Under the pieces are notes generated by a model. It did no database searches. It was not told the origin of the DNA and saw only the letters and a program-made list of their open reading frames with translations. DNA of 64,000 nt from assembly GCA_023525715.1 (NCBI GenBank), contig CM042016.1, positions 60,549,882 through 60,613,881 on the forward strand, read 5' to 3'. Positions 46,068-56,735 of this stretch are shown piece by piece. A program made the position numbers and the translations under genes. Each line of letters opens with the position of its first letter. Position 1 is the stretch's first letter. This DNA comes from Cichorium intybus. Its lineage: Eukaryota > Streptophyta > Magnoliopsida > Asterales > Asteraceae.

Positions 46068-49000
46068 TTATTGAAGAGTTGATCCATCTATCATTCCAAG
46101 TCCCCGAACGATTCTTGTGAATGCTTCTTCATTTAGAGCCTTTGTGAAGATATCTGCCAATTGCTCTGTAGTGTAAACAAAGTGCACCTCAATATTCCCC
46201 TCCTCAACATGACTTTTGATGAAGTGGTAGCGAAGAGCTATATGCTTCGTCTTGGAATGTTGAACTGGATTGTGGCGTATACGAATTGCACTTTGAGAGT
46301 CACAGAACAAAGGAATTTTTCTCATATTAATGGCATAGTCTTTCAATTGACTTTGAATCCAAATGATCTGCGAAGTGCATGCTGCAGCTGATACATATTC
46401 AGCCTCTGCGGTGGAGATAGAGACACAAGTTTGTTTCTTGGATTGCCAGCTGATAAGTTTTCCATCTAAGAATTGACAACCCCCTGAAGTGCTCATGCGA
46501 TCAATAGAGCATCCACCAAGATCAGAGTCTGAGTATGCTTGAATGTAGAAACCAGAGTTTGCTATATACCACAGACCATAAGCAGTAGTTCCATGAAGAT
46601 ATCAGAATATTGTCTTAACAGCAGCCAGGTGAGGTTCCCTTGGATCAGCCTGATACCTTGCACAATTGCAGACTGCAAACATGATGTCAGGACGACTGGC
46701 TGTAAGATAGAGCAATGATCCAATCATGCTTCGGTATTGCTGTATGTCGGTCTTTGGTTTGTCCAATGATGGATTTAACCTTGTACCTGCAGGTAAAGGA
46801 ACTTTTGCTTTGGAGCAGTTAGTCATTCCGAAGCGTTCAAGCAGACTCTTCGTATATTTTTGTTGATTGATGAATATCCCCTCCTTAGATTGTTTGATTT
46901 GTAAACCAAGAAAGAAGTTTATCTTTCCCATCATACTCATTTGAAATTTGCTTTTCATCAGTTTGTCAAAGTCTTTTGACAAATTGGGGTCAGTGGATCC
47001 AAAGATTATGTCATCCACATAAATTTGGACTAACATCAAGTGAGATCCAACTTTCTTTCTAAAAAGTGTTGGGTCCACTGATCCCTGTTTGAAGTTTGAT
47101 TCTTTTAAAAATTTAGTCAAGGTCCCATACCAAGCTCTTAGGGTTTGTTTTAAACCATAGACTGCTTTGTCTAGGACATAGCAATAATTTCGATGAGTTT
47201 TACTTTCAAAGCCAGGTGGTTGTTCAACAAAAACGGTTTCCTCGAGATCACCATTCGGAAAGGCACATTTAACATCCATTTGATAGACATCAAAATTTTT
47301 GTGTGCAGCATAAGCTAAAAATATCCGAACTGATTCGAGTCTGGCAACAGGAGCAAAAGTTTCTTCATAATCAATCCCCTCCTGTTGACAGTAATCCTTG
47401 ACAACCAACCTAGCTTTGTTCCGAACTACGTTGCCTTTGGTGTCTAGCTTGTTACGGTACACCCATTTGAGACCGACAATTGAGGCATTTGCAGGTTTTG
47501 GAATTAGCCTCCATACTTTGTTTCTTTCAAATTCTTCTAATTCCAACTGCATTACTTCAATCCAGTCTGAGTGATCAAATGCATCTTTGACATTCTTAGG
47601 TTCTACCTTAGAGATAAAGACATTGAACATACACAACTCAGAATTTTTGTTAAGATCTAATTGCTTTTGGTGAAGTTGTGCACGAGTCAGTACTTTATCT
47701 CGAACGTCACCGATGATAAGTGATGGAGGATGATTTCTCTTCCATTTGTCCAAAGGAGGATGATTTGGATCAAAATCAGGAGGTCCTTCAGCATCGATGC
47801 CCTCAATGTCTGAGGGATATCCCGAAGTGGAAGGAAAATCACCCATTAGCAAGTGATTATTCGAATTTTTGTTGGTTTGTGGTGTGTGTATTTGTGAAGT
47901 AGAGTTTGATATGTTTCCCCCTTGGACATTTGTTGGTGTTGAGGAGGTGGTAGCTTTATTCGATGCTATTGTTGTGACTGAATTCGGAGTGGCAATCTCT
48001 GGCTCCCCCTGGATTGTTGGATACATGGATATGATATTTGAGATTGACTGGGGTGTAGAGATAAGAGTGTTGGTTCCTTCCGGATTGTTTTTTGATTCCC
48101 CATCAGTACTTGTACTGGCAGCACTTCGGTTTGATGGCTCCCCCTCAATACTTGCATTTTCCATAATCTGGTTAGATGGCTCCTCCTCAACAGAAGATGG
48201 TCCTTGTATGCTGCTTGTAGAGGAGTCATCGGGTCCGTCTGTGAGCTTGGAGAGTTCGGACTCATGGTTATCTGGTGCTCTGACTTCGGAGTACGCAGCT
48301 CTCACAGGTTGATCAAATAAAAGTGAGAAGTCTGTGTCGAATGTTGTGATTTGAGCAGCATCTACAGCAGGCTTTGGAAAGATTGAAGAGATACGAAATG
48401 GGTGCAGAGACTTCTTGATGTAGTAGTCATCAAACCTTAGATTAAAGATTTCTTCGATTTTGCGGGTCTTCTTGTTCATGACTCTGTAGGCTTTTGAGTC
48501 TTGAGAGTAACCAAGGAAGATGCCTTCTACTGATTTGTCATCAAACTTGGTCAAGTGATCCTTCAAGTATAAGATAAAACACCTACAACCAAAGATGTGA
48601 AGGAATTTGACATTTGGCTTTCTTCGGTTGAGTACTTCGTAAGGTGTAATATGAAATCTTTTGTGAATGCAGGATCTGTTTTGAGTAAAGCATGCAGTAG
48701 AGATAGCTTCAGCCCAGAAGTACATGGGTAAGTTTGCAAATTTTAGCATTGTTCTGGCAGCTTCACACAAAGAACGGTTTCTTCTTTCCACAACCCCATT
48801 TTGTTGAGGAGTATAGGGTGCAGAGAAGTTATGACCAATTCCTTTTGTCTTCAAGAATCCATCCAAGGTCTGATTTTTGAACTCCGAACCGTTGTCACTG
48901 TGCACAGTTCGGACTTTCTTGTTGAGCATCAATTCCATTTTCTTTATAAAGTTGATGATTTCTTCAGCTGCATCAGATTTTTTTCTTAGGAACAACACCT

Positions 49001-49721
49001 AAGTAAACCTTGAATAGTCATCAACGATAACCAAAATGTACTTCTTCTTTCCTATGGATTCTATTGCAGATGGTCCACACAAATCTATGTATAGAACAGA
49101 AAGAGGTTCGGTGATTTTGGGGTTGATCACTGTGGGATGTCGTTGTTTTGTCTGCTTGCCATGTTCACAAGCAGAGCAAAGGGAATCATTGTCAAATTTG
49201 AGAGCTGGCATACCTCGAACCAAGTCCATGGCCACCAATTTGTTCAGATATTTGAAGTTCAGATGGGCAAGTCTTCTGTGCCATAACCAGCTGACATCAG
49301 AGTTGGCTTTGGAGAGAAGACATAGAGATTGCCCACCAGTCACTGGCTTTATATTTAAGGGAAACATAGATCCCTTCCTTTCTGATTTCAGTAAGACTTC
49401 GTTTGTTGCTTCTTTGGTTATTACACTCCCTTGGTTGTTGAAAGTTACAGCGATTCCCGTTCCAACCACCAGTTGAGATATACTCACAAGATTATGTTTT
49501 AATCCTTCAACAAATGCCACTCGGTTGATAGTGAATTGGCCATTTGTTATTTTTCCATATCCTCGAATTGGACATGTTTCATTATTAACAAAGCGTACAT
49601 TTCCAGCATCATCTAAATTCCTGTAATCCCTGAGATATTCCTTTCTCCCAGTCATATGTCTTGAGCAGCCACTGTCCATGTACCATTTTGAATCATACCG
49701 CTCATCAGACATAACCTGCAA
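46068..49721 (-). pseudogene. D pol (PR, IN, RT, RNase H)
   Basis: One uninterrupted frame apart from TAG at 48999 and TGA at 46602. Order: protease WYMDSGCSRHMTG, GAG-pre-integrase LWHRRLAHLNFKYL ... CSACEHGKQ, integrase (YIDLCGPS, VHSDNGSEF, QNGVVERRNRS), a low-complexity linker with EGEPSN repeats, reverse transcriptase (RLVVKDYCQQEGIDYEETFA, MDVKCAFPNG, YVDD at 47010-47021) and RNase H (AEAEYVSAA, CDSQSAIRI, QLADIFTKAL). AFPNG instead of the usual AFLNG is one likely harmful change. The TAG replaces the usual Trp of SRFTW and the TGA an expected Arg of the IFRYL type; both are single transitions. Confidence 0.93.
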
Positions 49722-52700
49722 TCAATCAAGAAGGAGTTGGTACCCAATCAATCTTGGGTCCTCAGGGTAAGCAAAGGATTCTTGAATCCATTTTTCTACG
49801 GCCTCTTCAGAAATTTCATTTGTATTTAAATTAATCAAATTCTCTGAAGCTTCATGTGATGAACTTGATTCCGAAGTGTTTGAGCAGGATTCAGAAGAGT
49901 TTGTAGTTAAAATTAATGAGTCCGAAGTGACTGACAAAGTGACAGACTTCGGAACCCATTTTTGAATGGAATTTTTTGATTTGGAGGATTTTGAAGATTT
50001 TGAAATTTTTGTTTTTGCAGTTAATTTTTCTTTAAGGTCATTTCTTTTCCAATTTTGTTTTGGTTTTTCCATTTTTGACTTCGTTGAAATTGAGCTACAC
50101 AACGTAGAGGTACAAAGATACTCTTCGTATGCCAATTTAAAGTCATTTAATGAGAGATCCTTATCCTTGAACATTTCCAAATTGTTGTCCAGCCATTTGT
50201 GGAATGTATCTATCAGAGTGTTTCATTTTGAAAATGTTTTCTTCGTCGGTTTTCGAAATTTAGGATTCGGAAAGTTAGGTTTCGTTGTTGTAAAGGTTGG
50301 TTTTTCATTTCGATTTTTAACTTCTGAGATTTTTGAGCAAACAGGCTTTGTACCAGAAGTGGAAGCTATTGCTTCATTTTGTTTTGAATCTCTAAAAGGA
50401 GTTTTTCTTTTCACAAGATTTAGGGTTTGCTTGGTTTTTGAATTCTCAACAGTTGGTTTTTGAGTTGGTTTTGAAATCACCACTACTGATTTTGGTTTTT
50501 GTAGAACTTGTTGTGTAGTTTTGTTAGTTGAAACTTTTGATTTTTAAAATTCATTTTCAGGATTGTGTGAAAAAGGGACACATTCACAAGATTCCATTAA
50601 TTCCAATACATCCATCTTTGGAACTGTGGGTTTTTCCACAACTTGAATTTGTTTGTAGTTTCGATTAATGTAAATGTGATCGTCGTTCTTGAGATTTAGT
50701 AAGTGTGACATGTTTTCGAGTACTTTCTCTTTTTCAAAACAAAGACGATTGTACACGTTGTGGCCGTATAGTTATTGTTTCCTTATATTTATTTTCACTT
50801 CCATTTTCTCATTCAATTCATTCTCGACCATTTTGGATGATGAGTAAAACCCTTCATTTGTAACTGTGGAGTTATCCTTTTCAAGAAGTTTTTGTAATTC
50901 ATTATCAATTAAGGATAATCCACCGGGTTTTACAAAAATTGTGCTTTTGAAGTAAGAAACCTTAGGATAGATACATGCCAAATGGAATAGCCTTTTTGAA
51001 TTATCCTTGAGATATTGATCGTAAGAGACAGATTCATCTGTGATTTGAAGTTTAAAATTTGAAGTTTCTTTGGTCTCAAGAATTTTTGATTCACAATTCA
51101 TTTTTGTTTTTCCTTTGTCCACCGAAGACATTTGTGAGATGTCTTAGGAGGTCGATTCGGATATGGAGGATGACTTTAACAAAATCAAAGAGGAACAATC
51201 AATCTCCTCCATGTCCGAATCACTTTCAGAATCCTTTTCAGACAATTATTGGCAATTTCTTTTTCTTTTGATTCAATTTGAGGTACAGCCTTATTCAGGA
51301 TTGGAATTTCTTGAGGCAATATTTTCAACAATTTATCAGCAGTTAGATGTTTTTCCACAGATATCAGGCCATGTCTATATGATGGATTAGTAACTTCGGA
51401 GCCTGATACTATAGATTCGCATTCATAAGATATACTATCGACTTCCTTTAATTTAAACTCAATATAAGGCAATAGTTGTCTATGCTGGACATTACAAACA
51501 TCGGCTAAATGATAAATTCTTGTAATATGCGCATATAATCGTTTGGCTGTTTCACAAAATATGTTTCTCTGTCTTAAGATTACATCATGATTGTTTAAAA
51601 ATTTTTCTCTATTTTCTTCTAACAAGGAGATTCTAAGATTAGATTTCTCTAATGCTATCTTCAGGTTCTCTACTCTCCCCCTCAAGCTTAGAAGCTCCTG
51701 CTCACTGAGTATTTCCCTATTTTTAGCATCAATGAGTAATTTATGCATGACAGAACAATCACGAGTTATTTCACTTATAATGGGAGCAGATTGAGAAGTA
51801 GGAATTTTAAAAGATGAAAGAAGTTTTGATACCTGTTCTGGGATTGTCAAACGATTGTCATTTGCCATCAAGCACTCTTCCTCATCATCATCAGAAGAGT
51901 CTTCAAACCAAGTCTTCGGAGTATCAGCAGCAGTTATTTTCAGTCTCTCCGAAGTCACAAACCCAAGACCCGCAGTCGCTTCAACCTTCATCAGTTCCTC
52001 TTCATTTAACTTCTCTGAAGTGTCTTGTAGAAAGCTCTTATCGACATCATAAGTCATGAAAGCACTATGAGATGGCTTTCTCACTTCGTCATCATCTGAA
52101 TCCGAAGACCAAACTTGATATGATCCTTGACGATCATCAGCAGCCATTAAGGCTAGGTCTTTGGTCCTTACTCTAACTTCCTCCATTTTTCTTGCGTAAT
52201 AGGCTTCGTCCTTCACTTGTGGTTTCTTTTCGTTTTGCTTACGAAGCATGCAGTCTTTTGCAAAATGATTCTTGCCATGACAATAATTGCAAACATAACC
52301 AGAATCACCTCAGATCTTCTTCTCTTCGGGCTTTTCTTTGGATAACTCCGAAGCCGGTTTTTCAGATAGCTTCGGGGTTGACAGTTTCAAGTTATCTTCT
52401 TTTGGAGTGAATATTTCAGGTTTGGGCTTGGAGTTGAAGTTTGATTTGTTAAAGTTTTTCACAAATGGCTTTCCAGAGTTGTTTTTGAAGAATGGTTTCT
52501 TGAATCTTCGATTGTTGGCGGCATATTGAGCAATAGTATCTCCATTATCATCTACCATGTAGGCAGCAATGTCTTCATCACTTGATTCTTCCACTTCTTT
52601 TGACACGAGAGCTAGTGGTCCAGAGCTAGCCATTTCACTTCTTCGACCTACCACATCGGGTTCATGTGATTTTAATAGATTGTATAGGGCAGCCAGCTTG

Positions 52701-53322
52701 TATTTCTCAATATTCTCATAGGATTTGACCATGAGCATGATTGGTCTCCACTCCTTGCGAAGACTGTAGAGAAATTTAATATTTATCTCTTGTTGGCTTC
52801 TTGTTTCCCCATACTTATCGAGTGTGTAAATCATGTTGCTCAGACGTTCATAACAGGCTTCTAAGGACTCATTTTCTTCTTGCTTAAAGTTCCCAAAGTC
52901 TGCAAGGATTTCTTGAACTTTGCTAGTATGGAGGATTTTATCTCCTCCGAAACGGAGTTCGAGATTGTCCCACATCTCTTTTGCAGATTTTGCATCAGCA
53001 ATGTGGTGGCTGACATCGGGACCCAAGCCACTTCTCAGTTCGCGCATGGCCCTCTCGTCGTTTTCAATCTTCTTCATATCTGCAGCATTAAGAACAACGG
53101 CTTCTTCTCCGTCAGGAACAACGAATCGACAAACAATGTCTGTGTGTGGACCATCAGTCACAGACCTCCATAGATCTTTGTCCAGTCCTATAAGGTAATC
53201 CTTCATTCGACCAGCCCAATAATCATAGTAAGAAGTTACTAGAACAGGGGCCTTTGTTGCTGAACCGATGAGGTTTGCATAGTTAGGCATATTGGCATAA
53301 GTTGTTGTGGAATCAGTCATCT
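49722..53322 (-). pseudogene. D gag, very large SIRE type
   Basis: ATG 53322 (MTDSTTTYANMPNYANL). The core has YYDYWAGRMKDYLIGLDKDLW, DERAMRELRSGLGPDVSHHI, KEMWDNLELRFGG and LYSLRKEWRPIMLMV. A CCHC knuckle CNYCHGKNHFAKDC follows just after an in-frame TGA at 52310. Long coiled-coil and Ser/Lys-rich parts extend to the protease. There is one frameshift near 51240; after it the frame is continuous with pol, with stops at 50772, 50544, 50223 and 49722. All these stops can arise by single C-to-T or G-to-A changes. Confidence 0.88.
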
Positions 53323-53466
53323 TGATGTATTTCAACAAAATATTTTCAGTAAAAACGGGTGGTAGAGATTTGCAACAGTCGTGGAAGACTAAATCTGAGA
53401 ATCGATTCAGATTTAGAGCTGAAGCAAACGAATTCGAACTCTATCAACAGGTTTTTGAGTTGACTT

Positions 53467-53478
53467 GCTCTGATATCA
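53467..53478 (-). other. Primer binding site of D (initiator tRNA-Met)
   Basis: Plus strand gctctgatatca; the minus strand tgatatcagagc differs at one base from the common plant copia site tggtatcagagc. Two bases separate it from the LTR. Confidence 0.88.
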
Positions 53479-53480
53479 CT

Positions 53481-53988
53481 TGTTGGGTGTTGAAATAAGA
53501 GAATAGATGAACTAATATTGATATGCAATCAGTAACACAATCAATAATATAATGATAATGCAACAGAGCTAATTGAACAATAATATATGAATAACATGTG
53601 CCGAATGATTTGATTAGAACTTTGGTTTTACAATTGGGTTTTCTATCTTGGAGATATACAATTCTTGTAAACTAAGCTTGTAATCTCACATTTGACATGG
53701 TGTGGTATCACAGATATTTATACTGAATCAGAGATACCAATAGTACAACTTTTACAGAGAATATCCTATCAGTGTACTAGCCAATAGGATAGAAGATTCA
53801 TGCAACACGTATTGTACTATACGCGTGCACACAAAAGACAATAGGACAGGCTGTGAAGTCTTCGGATCTTCTATGCATAGCACTTCGGAGTCTTTAGACT
53901 TCGGTGTCTTCTCTTGTTTATTCACTTCGGGGTTTCTTATGGGTAGGATTTCGGATATATCAGCACTTCATCACAAATGATCTCAACA
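53481..53988 (-). repeat. 5' LTR of D
   Basis: 508 bp, tgttgggtgttg ... tctcaaca, TATA at 53713-53723. Differs from the 3' LTR at about 10 bases and the 9-bp indel. Confidence 0.95.
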
Positions 53989-54510
53989 AAGGTCTGTGGT
54001 TGTCACTCCCAAAGACCCTAGCCACTAATGCTAACCATTAAACTAAAAGAAATTAAACATAAAAACCTGAAATGCCAAAAGGTAGTTGCTGAAAACGAAT
54101 TCTTGGAGTCAAAGAGCCTCTACGGTCGATTTTCCACCAGAGTTTTGCTCAGGGTTTCCGCTGGAAATGCCTCTATTTATAGTTGAAATTTCCCACAGCC
54201 GTGCCGCGCATTTAAGTGGACCGCGGCGCACGTACTTATCTTCTCCCGTTTTCTCGGCCTTTGAATTTAGTTCACCGCCTTAAAGCCGCGTCGCGCCTTC
54301 TTGATTCCGCGGCGCGCGTTCGTGTTTTCCTGATTTTATCTTCTTCTCCAAACTTTCTCCAATTTGCACGCTTTTGGTCCCTGTATTCATTATTTTCTTC
54401 CAAACAAGTACTGGCACGAAAAGTGAGAATACCACGAGATATATGATCTAATTTCACTAAGAATAGGGCTCAACAACGACTAAAATATGTAATATCACTA
54501 GGCGTTGTCA
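53989..54510 (-). repeat. 5' LTR of G2, piece 3
   Basis: Outer part of the right LTR after D, from aaggt to gcgttgtca. It includes the TATA region and the CpG-rich words; compared with the left LTR the word ccgcggcgcgcgttcg is kept here where the left copy has ctgcggtgcgcatgcg. Confidence 0.88.
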
Positions 54511-54974
54511 GGAAGTTCAGAACATCCAATTCAATCGAGGTTACTCAGAAGTTGTGAGAAGAGTGTTGAGAGAGAATAGTCAGAAGTAAGAATAGTCAGA
54601 GATGTGAAAGTCGGAGAATCTGATTCAGAGTACAGAGAGTATTAAACATCAGAAAAGAAAGATTTGCAAGGACTAGTGCAGGTGCTAAATGAACTCAGAA
54701 GGTGAGTCAGTGATTTTAAGTATCCGAAATAGCAGTTTTTCTTAAATAAGGACGTTCTGATAATTAGAGTTCAGAAGAGAGGGGGTCAGAAGCAATTTTA
54801 GATAATCTTGCAAGTGTTGTCATTTCAACTGATTAGTGTCATACACCATTACAGACGCAATAAATGACGCCGACTGATTGTGCTAAACGATCAAATCAAG
54901 CATCGCATCTCTATGTTGATAATCTCTAAATGATGATGTGTCGTTATATGAAGAAGAGTAATTATCGACATTTT
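54511..54974. other. H region upstream of Agenet gene 1
   Basis: No credible ORF. Rich in tcagaag, tcggag and related words (for example actcagaagttgtgag, gttcagaagagag). It adjoins the G2 insertion and, with 30574-31165, makes up the space between divergent genes. Confidence 0.5.
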
Positions 54975-54994
54975 TGCTTATAAAAAGAGGGGGT
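54975..54994 (+). promoter_or_regulatory. TATA box of Agenet gene 1
   Basis: tgcttataaaaagagggggt lies 56 bp upstream of the ATG. Nearly the same word (tgcttataaaagggggt) lies before Agenet gene 2 at the same distance, which supports a real, duplicated promoter. Confidence 0.6.
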
Positions 54995-55034
54995 TACTCA
55001 TAAGAGAACCACACGAGGTATTTGAAGCACAACA

Positions 55035-55461
55035 ATGGCAGCTAGACGTCCCTTCAATCGCGATGAAAAGGTGGAAGTGAAGATGCAAGATGGGGAGTTT
55101 GCAGGAGCAGTGTATAGTGTATGGTGGGCTGATTAAGGGGGTTTGGAATCACCGATATGAGGTGAAAATGACCACGCTTACTGATGGAACAACTGGTGGT
55201 CTGTTGCATGTTCATGTCGAGTTTCCTTTTCTTCAACCTGTTCCACCAAAAGTTTTGGTAGAATTTAAACAGTTTGATTTCGTGGAGGTTTGGTATCACC
55301 GAGGGTGGTGGCCGGCTGTAATTTCCAGGAAGACTCCGTTTAACCAGTTCCATGTGATACTGGTGGATGGAACACGATTGTTTGTTGATGAGTCGGAGTT
55401 AAGGATTCATCAGAGGTACCACCTTGGAGAGACTCCGATGTGGCAATATTACAAGCTGTAG
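55035..55461 (+). pseudogene. Tandem Agenet-domain protein, copy 1 (inside H, opposite strand)
   Basis: ATG 55035 gives MAARRPFNRDEKVEVKMQDG, the start of a first Agenet-type domain (VEVKMQDGEFAGAVY). A 7-bp tandem duplication agtgtat (55109-55122) shifts the frame; coding resumes with GLIKGVWNHRYEVKM, a segment LLHVHVEFPFLQPVPPK and a second, very typical Agenet domain: FDFVEVWYHRGWWPAVIS, FHVILVDGTRLFVDESELRIHQ, ending MWQYYKL. Agenet domains are plant Tudor-relatives that often bind modified histone tails. Length is about 140 residues. The gene lies opposite to H pol and has its own TATA and an aatgaaa-type 3' end (near 55598). It is probably a host gene taken up by the element; a role in chromatin is inference. 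Confidence 0.72.
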
Positions 55462-56028
55462 GTCTGATGAATGATGAGAAGTGTAGGGGAAAGAAGTGTC
55501 TGTTTTTGGTAGTGTTAGGTGTATGTGATATTACGTTTTTAATTTTTAATGATGGTGCTTTCATTATGCTTTTTGTAATATTTTGAATGATGTTTTAATG
55601 AAAGCAAGTATTACCGTTTTGTTTGAATGAGTTAGAAATCTGAGTAAAATGATGATGGGGAGTCCGAAGAGAAAGATCAAATACGGGGAGTCCGAAGAGA
55701 AAGATCAAAAATCTGAGTCGGAAGGAATGTTTCGGATAAAAAAATTCAGAAATAAAAATAAAAATAATAATTAGACTAAGAATTTGTCGTTTATAGGATA
55801 GGGAAAGTAAGAGAGAGAGAATTAAGTGTGTGAATGTGTCAGTTCTTAGAAGAATGGGAATTCTGCATTGATTTAAGAGCGGTTATTGAGTATGCCGTCA
55901 AGGCGCAAAACCGTCTAATCAACTGCAGTGGACACGATGGTGTTGTGATGAGTGCATTAAATGTCCACTAGGGTCATTATGACCTCTATTGATGATAAGG
56001 GATTAGAGAAGCTCAAGGGGCAGGCGGT
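55462..56028. other. Region between the two Agenet genes
   Basis: No credible ORF. It contains the 3' end of copy 1 (gatgttttaatgaaag at about 55588) and a 28-bp direct repeat (ggggagtccgaagagaaaga, twice, 55656-55711). Confidence 0.55.
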
Positions 56029-56045
56029 TTGCTTATAAAAGGGGG
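56029..56045 (+). promoter_or_regulatory. TATA box of Agenet gene 2
   Basis: tgcttataaaagggggt; TATA to ATG is about 60 bp, like copy 1. Sequence further upstream is only weakly alike. Confidence 0.6.
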
Positions 56046-56094
56046 TAAGTAACTTAAGTTACAAATTTGTATCAAAAGTAAACTTTCACACAAC

Positions 56095-56499
56095 ATGGCT
56101 CGTTATTTCTTCAAGTGTCAGGATGAGGTTGAAGTGAAGCTCACCCAAGGTGATTTTGCTGGAGGGTTTTACGAAGGGGTGATCACCAAGACCTGGAAGC
56201 AGAGGTGTGAAGTTCGACTACGTTGTCTTCCAGACAACACCACTGGTGAGATGATGGTGGTGAAGGTAAAGTATGGTGTTCTTCGTCCCATTCCTCCCAT
56301 GGTTCGGATAGAGTACAAGGTGGGGGATTAAGTTGATATCTGGGACCATCAAGGCTGGTGGAGTGGTGTTCTTGAAGAGGTGATAGGAGATGATGTGTAT
56401 GATGTGTCGCTGTTGACGGATGGTAAGCCAGTGCATGTGTGTGATTTTGCGAATCACAGAAACCTTCACTTATGGCAATCCTTCAAAGTGGCAATATAG
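56095..56499 (+). pseudogene. Tandem Agenet-domain protein, copy 2 (inside H, opposite strand)
   Basis: 134 codons in one frame with a single TAA at codon 79 (56329-56331). The first Agenet-type domain has DEVEVKLTQGDFAGGFYEGVI, RCEVRLRCLPDNTTGEMMVV and KYGVLRPIPPMVRIEY. After the stop the second domain continues in frame: VDIWDHQGWWSGVLEEVIG, DVYDVSLLTDGKPVHVCDF, LHLWQSF. The match to copy 1 is clear domain by domain but low in identity, so the duplication is old and each copy may have been under selection before it broke. The 3' end has the same gttttaatgaaa word (56628) as copy 1. A short functional one-domain product from before the stop cannot be excluded. Confidence 0.7.
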
Positions 56500-56735
56500 C
56501 AGGCACTAGGACGATAGGGGTGAAGTCTTAGTTGTTTTTAATGTTTTTAGAATCTTAAGTCATAGAATTTTTGAGTTTTCTGTTTGATGTAAGACTATGG
56601 CTTAATGATCCGTTGTTATGTATGAACGTTTTAATGAAATGTGTTTGCATGTTACTTTTCGTGAATTTGAATTTTTGCCTTAAAGTGATAATGCATATTA
56701 AAAAAATGTTAATGTAAATGATTTTAGAAAAACAT

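Larger units (their letters stand above)
40276..53988 (-). mobile_element. Complete SIRE-type Ty1-copia element D (13.7 kb)
   Basis: Minus-strand element with two LTRs, initiator-Met primer site, very large gag, PR-IN-RT-RH, a 2 kb spacer and a third ORF of about 1,030 codons, then the polypurine tract aaagggggagat. The target duplication aaggt is perfect (40271-40275 and 53989-53993), and the G2 LTR reads on across it. By eye the LTRs differ at about 10 of 508 positions plus one 9-bp indel (about 2 percent), so it is the youngest visible large insertion. The large gag, the polypurine tract and an ORF in env position point to the SIRE/Maximus lineage. Gag-pol keeps one frame except for a few stops and one frameshift. 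Confidence 0.92.
31166..54510 (-). mobile_element. Athila-like element G2 with nested insertions
   Basis: Minus-strand element with left (3') LTR, internal region of 6.2 kb and right (5') LTR, the latter split by solo LTR S1 and element D. Flanks are ggaac (31161-31165) and ggaag (54511-54515), a target duplication with one mismatch, and H sequence continues on both sides. Internal genes are gag, protease and an ORF1-like protein; RT, RNase H and integrase are absent. Summing the three right-LTR pieces gives about 1,125 bp, the same as the left LTR without its extra 72 bp. Confidence 0.9.

Noticed and set aside
47869..48312. Plus-strand 147-residue ORF with hydrophobic stretches
   Set aside because: It overlaps the well-supported D pol linker on the minus strand and has no domain of its own.
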